Source: Crotalaria pallida
Taxonomy: Eukaryota; Streptophyta; Magnoliopsida; Fabales; Fabaceae
DNA: 64,000 bases
Direction of reading: 5' to 3'
Assembly: GCA_037953625.1 (NCBI GenBank)
Contig: CM075651.1
Span: 143,186,501 to 143,250,500, forward strand
Below, in pieces: positions 42,254 through 53,296 of the stretch. The stretch's first letter is position 1. Each line of letters starts with the position of its first letter. The notes below the pieces were generated by a model, which saw only the letters and a program-made list of their open reading frames with translations, was not told the origin of the DNA and did not search any database. The position numbers were made by a program, and so were the translations under genes.

Positions 42254-44765
42254 ATGGACTCAATCCAGTCCTTCAAGGGCTACGGTAAGGTAGATGAGCT
42301 TGAGCAACAAGCCTTTAAGAAAAAGACACGTAAGCGTTTAATAATCGTGATAGTTTCATCAATGGTGCTATTAACGGTGATCGTAGCCGCGGTTGCAGGA
42401 ATCGTGATACACAAGCGCAACACCTCATCATCTCCCTCATCTAACTCGGTTCCCCAAACTCAGTTAACTCCCGCCGCGTCACTCAGAGCGGTTTGCGATG
42501 TGACTCGGTACCCGAACTCGTGCTTCTCCGCCATTTCCTCTCTCCCGAATTCCAACACCACCGATCCCAAGCTTCTGTTCAAGCTCTCATTGCGTGTCGC
42601 CATTGATGAACTCTCGAAGCAGCTTTCGAGCTTCGCTCCCAAGCTTCGCGAGAATGCGAAAACCGATGCGAAGCTCCAGAAGGCGATTGACGTGTGCGGA
42701 ACGGTGCTGAACGACGCGCTGGATCAGCTTAATGACTCGATCTCGTCGATCGGAGATCCCGGCGCCGGACAAGTGTTTCCGGCGTCGGAGATCGGCGACG
42801 TGGAGACCTGGCTCAGCGCTGCGATGACGAATCAAGAAACATGCGTCGACGCCGTCGGGGAGTTGAACTCCACCGCCGCGCGCGGTGTTCTCCGGGAACT
42901 GGAAACCACGATGAGAAACTCGACCGAGTTCGTTAGTAACAGCTTGGCCATTGTAACGAGAATCCTCGCGCTTTTGTCGAAGTTCGATGCTCCGATCCTC
43001 CACCGGAGGCTGATGTCGGAATCGGAGTTTCCGGAGTGGGTGGGGGCGGCGGAGAGGAGGCTGCTGCAGGAGAACGGGACAACGCCGGACGTGGTGGTGG
43101 CGAAGGATGGGAGCGGGCAGTTTACGACGATCGGGGCAGCGTTGAAGGCGGTGAAGAAGAAGAGCGTGACGAGGTTCGTGGTGAGAGTGAAGGAAGGGAC
43201 TTATGTTGAGAACATTGATTTGGATAAGAATACATGGAATGTGATGATTATCGGTGACGGCAAGGATAAGACCATCATCTCCGGCAGCCGTAACTTCATG
43301 GACGGAACCCCCACTTTTGAGACCGCCACTTTCGGTAATATATTAATTTTGAATCAATTAATTTCTATGTTTATTTGCTTTAATTTATTAATTTTATTAT
43401 TATTTTATAATAAAAATTAAAAATGTTATTGGTTGCGATTCTTTTTGGTTAGTTGCTATTTTTGAAAATGGTACTACCAATATTTGAATAATTGCTAGGT
43501 TCGCTAGGTTGTTTATGAAAATTAAGTGTGTATAAACTACTTAATTAGCTTATAAGTTATAAGTAAACTGCTTAATTAACTTATTTGACTAAAATAAGCT
43601 ATATGTTGATGTTTGACAAATGAGTGAACTAGTAATCTTACCGAATAGGTCCAATTTAATCATTTAGCACTTTTAGTTGTTTGCTTATAAGTTTTATTCA
43701 ACCAACTTATTAGTAAATTATCAACGGGGATGGACTCAATTGATGCGATTCTGCCAACTTGAAAACTTGGGAATTGGAGATGCATGAGAATGCGACCTCG
43801 TGCAGGATTAGTTTCAAGGGTTCTTTGGCATTAAATGTGCTCTTGGGAACACATGTGGTACTGGCCAAAGAGTACAGACAAAAAAACTTATTAGTAAATT
43901 ATGCCAAACAAAGTATATGCATACTTGCATAGTGTGCTTCATGCTAGATTTGATTACTAATTACTATAAATTTATTAAGCTTAGTTATAGGTCCATGGCT
44001 TAATTTATGAAAAATAAATGGAAATAAAATATATTGGCTCCTTTTATTGCTTCATGGATATGTTTTTATTTGATTGTAATATAAAGGATGACTTTATGAA
44101 GAGTTTGAATTTGTAACTTTACTAATTAATTGAAAGCTCTGAATGTGCTTGATTGGTGGGTTTATATATGCTCTATGTTTGAATTTGCACCATTTTTTTG
44201 GTGAAAGGGATTTGCATCATCTGATCGTGAGAGACATTGCATGTGGTTACTGAATTTAAGAATGAAAGACTTTCTTAGGATCCAACTTGCTTGTTATTGT
44301 TGTAATGGAAAAAAAACAAGTTTGATTGAAGGCATTTATTTGCATGTGCTTTAGTGGGAAAATGTCTAGCTAGTGTGTCTGGCTAACCACATGGTTTCAA
44401 TGTCATCATGTGAACCCGGTCTGCGTTCTCTAAGTCTCACTTAAAAATTAGTTGCCTGTGTGCCCCATGCACCTTCGGGGGGGGGCCTCTTTACTTTTTT
44501 GACCTACCAGAAGATCATGCTGCTTTAAATAAGATGATGTTGCTTGGATATTTTTGCTACCTGCACGGTGCACGGCCTTCCATGTGGATGTCTGTTTAAC
44601 TTTCACTTTACGTGATTTGCTTAATCATATGTATGATATGAAATATTGAGACAATTGGCGTGATTTTAGGGTTAGCTGACCTGTTCTTAGTGTATATGTA
44701 TGTATTTATTTGCAAAATCCTCATATTGGCATATCATATGGAATTTAACCCAAATGGCCGACTTG

Positions 44766-44802
<37 letters not shown>

Positions 44803-45611
44803 ATATTGATATGATACAACAGTTCAATATAAAATCTTAAATTATAATATGTTTGAAGTAATTGGATAGGTACTTCAAAGTTCAAACTTCAGAAGTACTT
44901 ACGAGAAGCATGTTAATTTATGCAGCTGTCAAGGGAAAGGGATTCATTGCCAAAGACATTGGGTTCCATAACACCGCAGGTGCATCTAAGCACCAGGCTG
45001 TGGCATTGCGATCCGGCTCGGATCAATCTGTGTTCTATAGGTGCTCGTTTGTGGGCTTCCAGGATACTCTCTACGCTCATTCCAACCGCCAATTCTACCG
45101 CGAATGTGACATTACAGGCACCATTGACTTCATATTCGGAAATGCAGCCGTTGTGTTCCAAAATTGCAAAATCATGCCTAGGCAACCAATGCCAAACCAG
45201 TTCAACACCATCACAGCTCAAGGCAAGAAGGACCCCAACCAGAACACTGGGATTGTAATCCAGAAATCAACAATCACTACCCTTGATAAGGACACTCTCA
45301 CAGCTCCTACATACCTTGGTAGGCCTTGGAAAGATTTCTCCACCACTGTTATCATGCAAACTGATATTGGTTCATTCTTGAAACCAGTGGGGTGGATTAG
45401 TTGGGTGGCCAATGTGGATCCTGTAAGTACCATATTTTATGCTGAATACCAGAACACTGGGCCAGGAGCAGATGTGTCCCAGAGGGTTAAATGGGCTGGT
45501 TATAAGCCCACTCTTACTGATGATGAGGCAGCTAAGTTCACAGTGCAGAGCTTCATCCAAGGCCCAGAGTGGTTGCCTAATACTGATGTGGAGTTTGACT
45601 CTGCCTTGTGA
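42254..45611 (+). CDS. Type-I pectin methylesterase (pectinesterase with inhibitor pro-region)
   Basis: Two exons, 42254-43334 and 44926-45611, joined by a 1591-bp GT-AG intron in phase 1; 588 residues, normal for the family. It removes methyl esters from cell-wall homogalacturonan. A signal-anchor helix lies at about residues 29-51. The PMEI-like pro-domain spans about 72-225 with conserved cysteines. Processing motifs RRLM (251-254) and RRLL (268-271) mark where a subtilase frees the mature enzyme. The catalytic domain shows GTYVE (315-319), QAVALR (Q384), QDTLY (Q406, D407), GTIDFIFGN (D428) and GRPW (R493, W495), so all active-site residues are present. Exon 1 is much richer in GC than its surroundings. 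The intron falls where PME genes commonly have one. This is the only clear host gene in the window; no mobile element interrupts it. Confidence 0.96.
43335..44925 (+). other. PME intron
   Basis: Starts GTAATA and ends ATGCAG. AT-rich, with a (TA)n run at about 44769-44798. No nested element with clear ends was found. Confidence 0.85.
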
Positions 45612-46995
45612 TTTTACCAGGGCCCATATAGAGTTGTAGCTTAAACTGCTAATTATATTTTGCTTGTCTTGCCACACACTAGTAACTTGCATTTCACGTA
45701 ATATTTTTGGGTTTTCTTAATCTTACGAGTTGAGGTTAAGAAAAACCCAATATTTTTTACCTCCTTTTGAATGGTTTGTAAAATTCTTTTAGTTAATATG
45801 CTTTTTTGGAAAAGAGTTTCAAAATTTCAATTACAAACAAGTAACATATTGACTTCCAAGGTAAAACTACTTACTGTTTGAATATCCTGCATGTTGGCCA
45901 AACAGTTGGATTCTACTATGCTCATTAAAATTAGTGGTGATCCTAGTTCAATTGTTATGTTATAATTTAAAATTTTAAACACACAAGTAATTCACTATTT
46001 TTAAGTTACATTTTATTTGTATGGTATTCTTACTGTATTTGTTTGAAAGTATAGGTGCCAGTAAGGTCCTATACAACAATTGATAATTAATTGAGTTTTC
46101 ATTTTGTTGAAATTGTTATGAATAATGCAAGAATGAGTTAATGTCCAATTTTCATTTAGCCACCTAATATCTAATCACTTTTGTCTCTTACTTAAGTTGT
46201 TGATGACACACTACACAATAAGTTTAACTCTAATTGTGAATCTCTCTTCCATCAGAGAAGAGAGAACAAGAACGTAGAAATAAAATTCTCTTCTTTGCCT
46301 TATTTTTCATCATATTATTTTTAATATATCCTGTTTGTATATTATTTCATAATAGATTTGGGTTTAATTTCCAACCGTATATATGAAAAATGAATGGAAG
46401 AGATTAATTTTTCATTTATCAAGGGAGTACGTAAAAGTAAAAATAGATGGAATCCAATGATAAAAATGTGAACAGATTTTGCATGTTATCATTAACACAT
46501 GGTTGGAAGAAAATATAACTTTATAAAGTTGCAGAAAGTAACTGGTTTTGTCAATTTGATCTCAGCATAACTATTACTGGAACTCTGACAGAATCAAACT
46601 AAAATAAATACCCTAGTTAAAATATCGTATCAATATCAAGGCCATGTTTAATTTAGCTGCCAAATTTGATTCGCATTTCATGGCAATTTTTATTTACTAT
46701 AGAATAAAAGTATGCAATGGCCTTTCTCCATAATAGAAAAAGTTGGTGCATGTGCTTTCTTGAGCACTTAATTTAGTTAAATACCACCCTACAAGATGTC
46801 CAAATTGTATACTGAAAGCTTGAAAAGATATTTTAGTTGTTTGGGTCGAAAACAAGGCAAGGTCTAAAATGCTCATTCTGAGTTTTGCCATTCCATGCGC
46901 ATGTGGTTTATTTGGGTAGATGAGCATTGCATGCTCCAGTTGTATGGGTGTACCGAAATGGAGGAGTTGTTTGGGCCATAGGAAATTTCAGATCA
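45612..46995. other. PME 3' flank and intergenic DNA
   Basis: Contains the PME 3' UTR (end not fixed) and AT-rich DNA. No gene seen. Confidence 0.6.
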
Positions 46996-47004
46996 AAGAC
47001 TCAA

Positions 47005-47724
47005 GGGGGTTAGTCTACAAACCCCCTTTTATCCCCCAAACCCCACTTTTTTTTCATAATACCAATAATACCTCTTTATACAAACTCCAAACCCCATTCA
47101 CTCAACCTACCTTCTTCTTCTTCTTCTTCTTCTCCAGCCAAACCCCAAACCCCATTCACTCAACCCCAAACCCCCATTCTTCTTCTCCTCCGGCCACCGC
47201 TCCCTTCTTCTTCTTCTCCTTCTCCTTCTTCTTCTTCTTCCCATGCCTTGTTTTTCATTTTTTTTTTTCTTCTTCTTCTTCTCCTTCTCCAGCCATGCCT
47301 TGTTTTTCAAATTTTTTTTTTCTAATTTCTTCTTTCTAACTTTAGTCCAGATCTATGCATCTCCTCCTCCTTCTTCTTCTTTAAACTATGCATCTCCTTC
47401 GTCCATAGCTTCTTTTTTCTCCTTCTTCTTCTTCTTCTTTAAACTATGCATCTCCTTCGTCCATAGCTTCTTCTTTCTTTTTTTTTTTCGGGTTGTGAAT
47501 AATTCCGACTAGCTCGTGTCGGAAATTCAAAATTCTGATACTGGGTCGTCGGAATTTTGAACAGATGCGGGAGTGACATTTTAATTTGTTGCAGGGAGTG
47601 GGGGCTGTGTGTGAAGATGATGGTGGTGGTGGGGTAGTGGGGTTGTTGGTAGTGAATGGGGTTTGGGAAAAGAGGGACATTTTTGACTTTTCCCAATTTA
47701 AATGGGGTTTGGGGACTAATCCCC
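47005..47724. mobile_element. Mutator-like non-autonomous element with polypyrimidine interior
   Basis: Flanked by the perfect 9-bp duplication AAGACTCAA (46996-47004 and 47725-47733). Its ends are imperfect inverted repeats: GGGGGTTAGTCTACAAACC at the left, and the right end read in reverse as GGGGATTAGTCCCCAAACC. The interior holds long CTT/TTC tracts and low-complexity DNA. The Phe/Ser-rich and Arg-rich open frames there are composition artefacts. Confidence 0.8.
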
Positions 47725-47733
47725 AAGACTCAA

Positions 47734-48638
47734 CAGTTGGAAGTTGGTGTTAAAGACATAAAGTAGTTACTTGTGGAGGTTGTGATTGAAAAATTACTCC
47801 CTGTGGCTTAAAATACAAAAAAAAAAAAACAAAAACAAAAACAAAAAACATCATTATGTTAGTTTAAAATATTAGCAAAATTAACCAATTATCTTAAATT
47901 TTATTTCATTCTGAATGACACTTCCTAAAACATCCCTAGAAATTTTTTATCTTATTTAAATTTTGTTTCAATGCAACATTCCTAAAATACAATCAACCAA
48001 CTTCCATAATAATCGTAAAATTAAGGATGAGTCAAAGTCAAAAAAACTTCCCGGGACCAAAATCAAAACAATCTCAACTTTCAGAGACTAAAACCATAAA
48101 TAAGCCTTTTTAAAATTTCAAGAAAAGTTATTACCCTCTTTAAACTTTGTAAAGTAGTTTAGTGTGACACTGTAACCTATAATAAAGAACAAAAAGAGTA
48201 TTATTACTTTAACACGTAATTTTTTTCTTATATTATAAACCAAGGGAGTATTTTTTGGAAATTTATAAATATTAATGTATTAAAAAAGAATATTTGAAAT
48301 AATTTTTAAAATACATGCTTATATAATGTTCTTGCATATATCTTATGAGTTTTAATCGCAATACTGAAATATATGAAAAATCTAAAATTGATCAGAAATT
48401 GATGTAACACATATATGTCAAATTTTACAAGTATGATTATAATTTGGATTCCTTAAAAACATTTTTTAATTAAAAAAAGTATATTTGCATTGGAGAATAA
48501 TGTTCCTTTCGTCTCATAAGAATGATAAAAAATTATAAAAGTAAAAGAAATTAAAGAAACATATATTTAATGATTTGCCTAAAAAATTAATTAATTAACA
48601 AACAATTAATTTAATGCAAGTAGCAGTCTACTTGGTCA
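47734..48638. other. AT-rich intergenic DNA
   Basis: An A-rich tract lies at about 47815-47850. No gene or bounded element seen. Confidence 0.55.
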
Positions 48639-48899
48639 TCAATATTATATATAAAAGAAGAGCAGTCACCAACTTTTGCTATCAAATTGGCTGATTTTCC
48701 CGCCTAATCCCCCTTTTAATTTTGACTAAATTTGACTAATCTTACTCCACTAATATACTATAACACACTAAGTAATCATTATTGCTCTGGGTAATTAATG
48801 GAGCAGCCCTTGGGAGTCTGAACGTCATGGGAAGTTCCAGAAATACAACCTAGAGCCAAACAAAAAAAATTAAGGAGCTTCCAGAAGAAGCATCCTTTC
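48639..48899 (+). mobile_element. Candidate Helitron 5' end, interrupted by the gypsy element
   Basis: A/TC followed by AATATTATATATAAAAGAAG closely resembles the 5' start of the small Helitron at 6212. The sequence continues to 48899, where the gypsy element enters, and would resume at 59690 with the gene-fragment mosaic. No matching hairpin-CTRR 3' end was found in the window. Confidence 0.4.
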
Positions 48900-49535
48900 T
48901 GTAGTGTCCTTGAACACTTTATGTCCTTAACCCTCTGAGCCCTCAGGATTATGGTAATCAGGAGTTCACCAGGAGGTTAAGTATCTATGTATGACCTTAT
49001 GGTTTTTCTGCAATTCCAGTTGGGAAAGGCAGGATCTTCCCAGTCAACAAGTGTGTGCAGAGTGTCAACTTAGGGATGAGAGTACGTACCTGAAACCCTA
49101 GCTATTGTGAGCTATTTATAGGGTTTGGAGGAAGTTGATGTGGGCCGTATGGGCCTCGTATCAAGGTGAGCTGAACCGGGATTCTGTGAGGGAATATAGG
49201 AGATTTATTCCCTTAGAGTCCGGATAGGATCAACTCACGATCCCATGTAGAGGCTGTTGCGAGATTCTAGGAGATACGGTTGGAAGTGATAGGAAGCCTT
49301 GGTGAGACTGAGTCAACCTACCAGCCGACGTTATGTCTCGGTTCTAGAATCCCGAGCCGATGGAGTGAAGACCGTTGTTGAGGCTCGGTCCCATCAAGTC
49401 CGAGCCTGGTCTTTTCGTATGCTCGGAATGAACATGTCCGAGCGTGGGACGTTAGTGTTAAGTAAACCGAGGGAAAGGTCCTTGGAAAATCCTTTATATA
49501 GGACTGTAATTTTTATACGGTCGGCAGACCCTACA
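48900..49535 (-). repeat. Gypsy 3' LTR (left)
   Basis: 636 bp, about 99.5% identical to the right LTR by eye (differences near 48980, 49220 and 49231). Confidence 0.95.
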
Positions 49536-50175
49536 AGCCCCCCAGCTCGTAAGACTTTGAAAAGTCTGTGACGAGGTAATGAGCGCTTAGGATAAACTTT
49601 CCCGCATGCCTCGTGACAATTGTAATCGTGCCGAATGCTTCGAGATGACGTTTTGGGTTCTCGAGATACGGCGCGTTTCCTTGTAAGTTGTGCCAAATCA
49701 TTGCGTTTTTGAAATTTGAAAAAGTACCTTTTAGAATTGCCACGTCTCACCCTATGATTGGTTGCATATGTCCATGGGCTTTTGGCCCAAATGGGTAAGA
49801 CGGAGGGAAACTGAAAAGTTTTCTCTTTTAACTAAAACTTACCCTTTCTCTGCCTCATTACTCACTCTACTCCCAAAATTTCTCCGAATCCCCTTATTCT
49901 CTCTTCGAGTTCCACTTTGCTATCTCCGTTCCCAAATCAAGATCCCCCAAATCCTTCTCTAGTTTTAACAACTTCACACAGGTAACCCCTTCTACTCCTC
50001 TTACTTCCATTCCTGCAGTTTTCTTTATTCGTTTGGGGTTGTTTTTCTTTTGGAGTGAGTTTTTCTTTGTAAACGGGTTTTCTGGTTTCGGGATTTTGCA
50101 GGGATTTCTGGGTAGAGTTTCTGGGTTTCTTTTGTTTTTAAGTGAGTGGGGTTTATACCTCCATTTGTTTGAATC

Positions 50176-52791
50176 ATGAGAGGATGGAGAGGTTTTAGGG
50201 AAGTTTATCGTGAACTCTGTAGGAGATTAGGAGAAAATCCATCTAGTGACAGTGAATCAAGTTCTTCATCCTTTCCTGGGGTTTCTGAAGATTTTGAGAA
50301 CGAAAGAAGTCCATGTTCGGAAAGCTCCACGCCTATCCCTACTATTCCCCCCCTCAATTCGGGTTCTTCCGAGTTAAAACCATTAACAGTAAAACATCCA
50401 TTGAATCCTGCCGACGAGACTAAGTGGTTATTAGCCTATAGATTTGCTGAGCGTAGAGCCCAAGTTAGACTTAGCCCCGATCATGATATGGGGGAAAAAG
50501 ACCCTGTAGGAAATCCATCTGAGATGGGTGTAAAAAGTTCGGGGCTCGGTATTAGATTTAAAGTAAAAACTCGTGCTGTAAAAAATCCTAACGCCGAGCC
50601 TTTTTCTTTTTCCCCAGAAATGGTGGAACGCAGGTGAAATGGTGGAACGCAGGTGTGTAACCAACCCTGAAGAATATCCTCTACCGCCTAATCATGCGCA
50701 GTACGATGCTGTCTTTGATCGGGAAGTACTGGGGACGAGACCTTCATTGCTGACAACAAATAGTCTTAATCATCTCCGGCCGATATTGACACCTCCGAGA
50801 GCCGACGGAAATACCTCAGATTTCGTATTAAGACCTTTGGGAATCGACGATCGGATTTGCTTCGAAGTGCCGGAAAATCGTCAATATTTTTACTTCTATG
50901 AAGAAGTAGTAACCAAAGTCGGTATCCGCTTGCCCTTCTCCACCTTCGAGGTCGAGGTCCTCACTCATTTAGGAATAGCCCCAAGCCAATTGCATCCAAG
51001 TGGATGGGCTTTCGTCCGAGCCTTTCAACAATTCTGCGATGTTGAGAACTTTGTCGCGTCGGTACGGTCTTTCTTTTGGTTATATGCTCCCCAAGTAAAT
51101 AAGTTTGGAGATTCCAAGGGTCTTTGGGTGTCCCTGAAGGCTCGGAGGGGACATGCCCTTTTCGCCAAGGTGACAGACTCTTGGAAATCTTTCAAGCCTC
51201 TCTTCTTCCAATACGAGTATACTGGGGCCCAAGCATGTTGGTTCATGGAACAGGTTGAAGAAGATGGAGTGATGAAGGTCATGCCTCGGTTTACGTTGGG
51301 TTGGACGACGAACATTTATAACCGAGGATCCTCCTTATATCAATTCGACTATAAGTCGGATTTAACAAAAGCCGAAAGGCGATTATGTGACCACGTTTGG
51401 GAGTATCTTCAACCAAATGGTCAAATTGATTCAAAACAAATTCTGCTGAAAGATACGCGAGACGAAGTGAAGGCGGAGCTGGGTATTTTTTTTTTTTTTT
51501 AATTTGATCCATTTTTCTTGCAGAAGCGATGGGGAAGAAAGCAACCAAAGCCAAGAAGAGTGAAGCTCGTGCAGCTAGAGTGTCACAGCTAGCAGCACTC
51601 AAAGAGTCTGCGTCCGGTTCTCCAATTAAGGGTCAATCTTCTGAGCCAACCCATCCTGAAAGGCCGACCGTTATCCCCAATACCACCCCCACTGTCAGGG
51701 TTGCTGGTGTTGAACAGGTGATCAGAAAGGGCCGCGTTGTAGATGCGGTGAATATCGAAGTAGAAGCTCATTCATCTCCCCAAGACGTTCCCGAGCGTCC
51801 CCTCAAGAGGACTCGGCTAGATAAAGGAAAAGGTCTCGCTGGAGACTGGTTCAATTTGAGCAAGTCCAACAAAGGGATTGAAATTCCCGAGGGTAAAGAA
51901 GATGCAGCTGCCAAGACGGTGTGGGGTAGGAAGATGTCCGACTTATTCATTGCCACCGTCTTTCCTCCTGAAAATGCTGAGGTAATCGAGTCTTGGACCC
52001 CTGGGACTTGGGAAAATAATTGTAAAGCGTTGGTGAAAAGCTTCTTACGGGGCGCGAGCATTTTTCATCACATTGGTCATCATGGTGATGATGCTTATGC
52101 TGGATTGGCTCCCGAGGAAAAGAAGAAAAGATATGAAGCCAACGAGCGGGAAGATTACTTGGAAATTCAGGTCCAAGGTCTGAATAAAAGGATACAAGAA
52201 ATGGCGGCTGAAAATGAGAGGCTTCAAAAAGTTGCACAAGATTCGGAGGGGGCCAAAGTTCGGTCCGAGACAACACTTCAAGCTGCCGAGGCACAGATAA
52301 AGAGGTCGGAAGAGATTCAGAAAAAGGCCGAGGAGGATGCTGCTGCTCTTCTGGTGGCTACGGAGAAAGCTCGTTCTGTCGAGCAAGCTGCTGCAGTGGC
52401 TCAGGAGCAACATGAGTATGCTAAAGACGAGATACTCGGGCTTCGAACTTCCTTGGAGAAGATGAGCGCGAAAGCGCTCAAGCATAAAAAAGCAGCTAAG
52501 GAGAATCTGTTCAATTGGGACCATGCAATTGAAGATTCTTTCTACAATACTGCCGAGCAACTCCGTGTTCTAAATCCTGGGCTTGTGACCAAGGGCGCTG
52601 ATCCTAATTTTGCTGTGAAAAAAGGTCAAATTGTCGGCCCGAGTGGGGTTCCCATAGATCTGAATAACTCCGACCTTCCGGACCATTTGGCCGAAGATTC
52701 TGAAGGGGAAGGAACCGAGGATGTCGAAGGTGAAGAAGAAGAAGAAGACACATTCAATGCTGACAGCATCGTATTGTCCGATGTAGAATAG
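50176..52791 (+). pseudogene. Antisense gypsy-encoded gene (PF04195-like 'putative gypsy-type transposon' protein), broken
   Basis: Three plus-strand frames, 50176-50637, 50639-51502 and 51529-52791, read as one gene opposite to gag-pol. The first encodes an acidic, Ser-rich N-terminus. The second carries the conserved globular block (YFYFYEEVVTKVGIRLPFS; SFFWLYAPQV; ACWFMEQ) that I recognise as the plant family annotated as putative gypsy-type transposon. The third has a basic start, a coiled coil at about residues 195-340 and an acidic tail. Frames 1 and 2 are separated by a 19-bp tandem duplication (50618-50636 and 50637-50655) that shifts the frame. Frames 2 and 3 are separated by a 41-nt GT-AG interval (51483-51523) whose removal restores the frame; that is short for a plant intron. 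Function unknown; antisense genes are known in Tat-lineage elements. Confidence 0.75.
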
Positions 52792-53296
52792 TTGTTTTTT
52801 TTTGCCCCAGAATTGGGTTTTTGTAATCGCCCCAGTAGTGGGTTTGAACTTTTTCTATGCTTCTTTGCTCGAAATATTATAAATGTTTATAGTATTCGCA
52901 GTCAACTGCTTTCTTCTTTTGATACTTTGTGTTAAGAATTCAAGTGTCAAGACCTCGGAACTCCAGCGCTTTAGCCAAGGTGGGTTCCTCTATCCGCGAC
53001 CTAAAATGATTTTAATAACCATGTTTGAATTGGGAGTCTTAGTAGAATACTTGACGAGTTATAAGCTCTTGTTTGAGCTGTTTATAATCGTTTGCGTCAT
53101 ACACGGTGGCTAATCGAATATGAGGAAAAGTACGTAATACAATGAATTCAGTAACAATCTTTTTATTAATCAGAAGCAGAAAGTACAATGGGCTCGGAGT
53201 TCCACCGAGCGTACACCATCATTAAACGAAAATGGATAAAACTAACAATTCTAACAAGAATAAATGAAACTATGAAACTATAACGAAAGAAAGATT
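52792..53296. other. Non-coding region between the antisense gene and pol
   Basis: The two genes converge here. T-rich start (52794-52803), then mixed DNA. No frame of interest. Confidence 0.6.

Noticed and set aside
47041..47680. Several overlapping open frames (Phe/Ser-rich and Arg-rich)
   Set aside because: Products of CTT/TTC tracts in a Mutator-like element; present on both strands at once, as expected for low-complexity DNA.
49299..49571. 90-codon frame in the gypsy LTR, repeated at 59448
   Set aside because: Lies inside both LTR copies, has no recognisable domain and reads opposite to the element.
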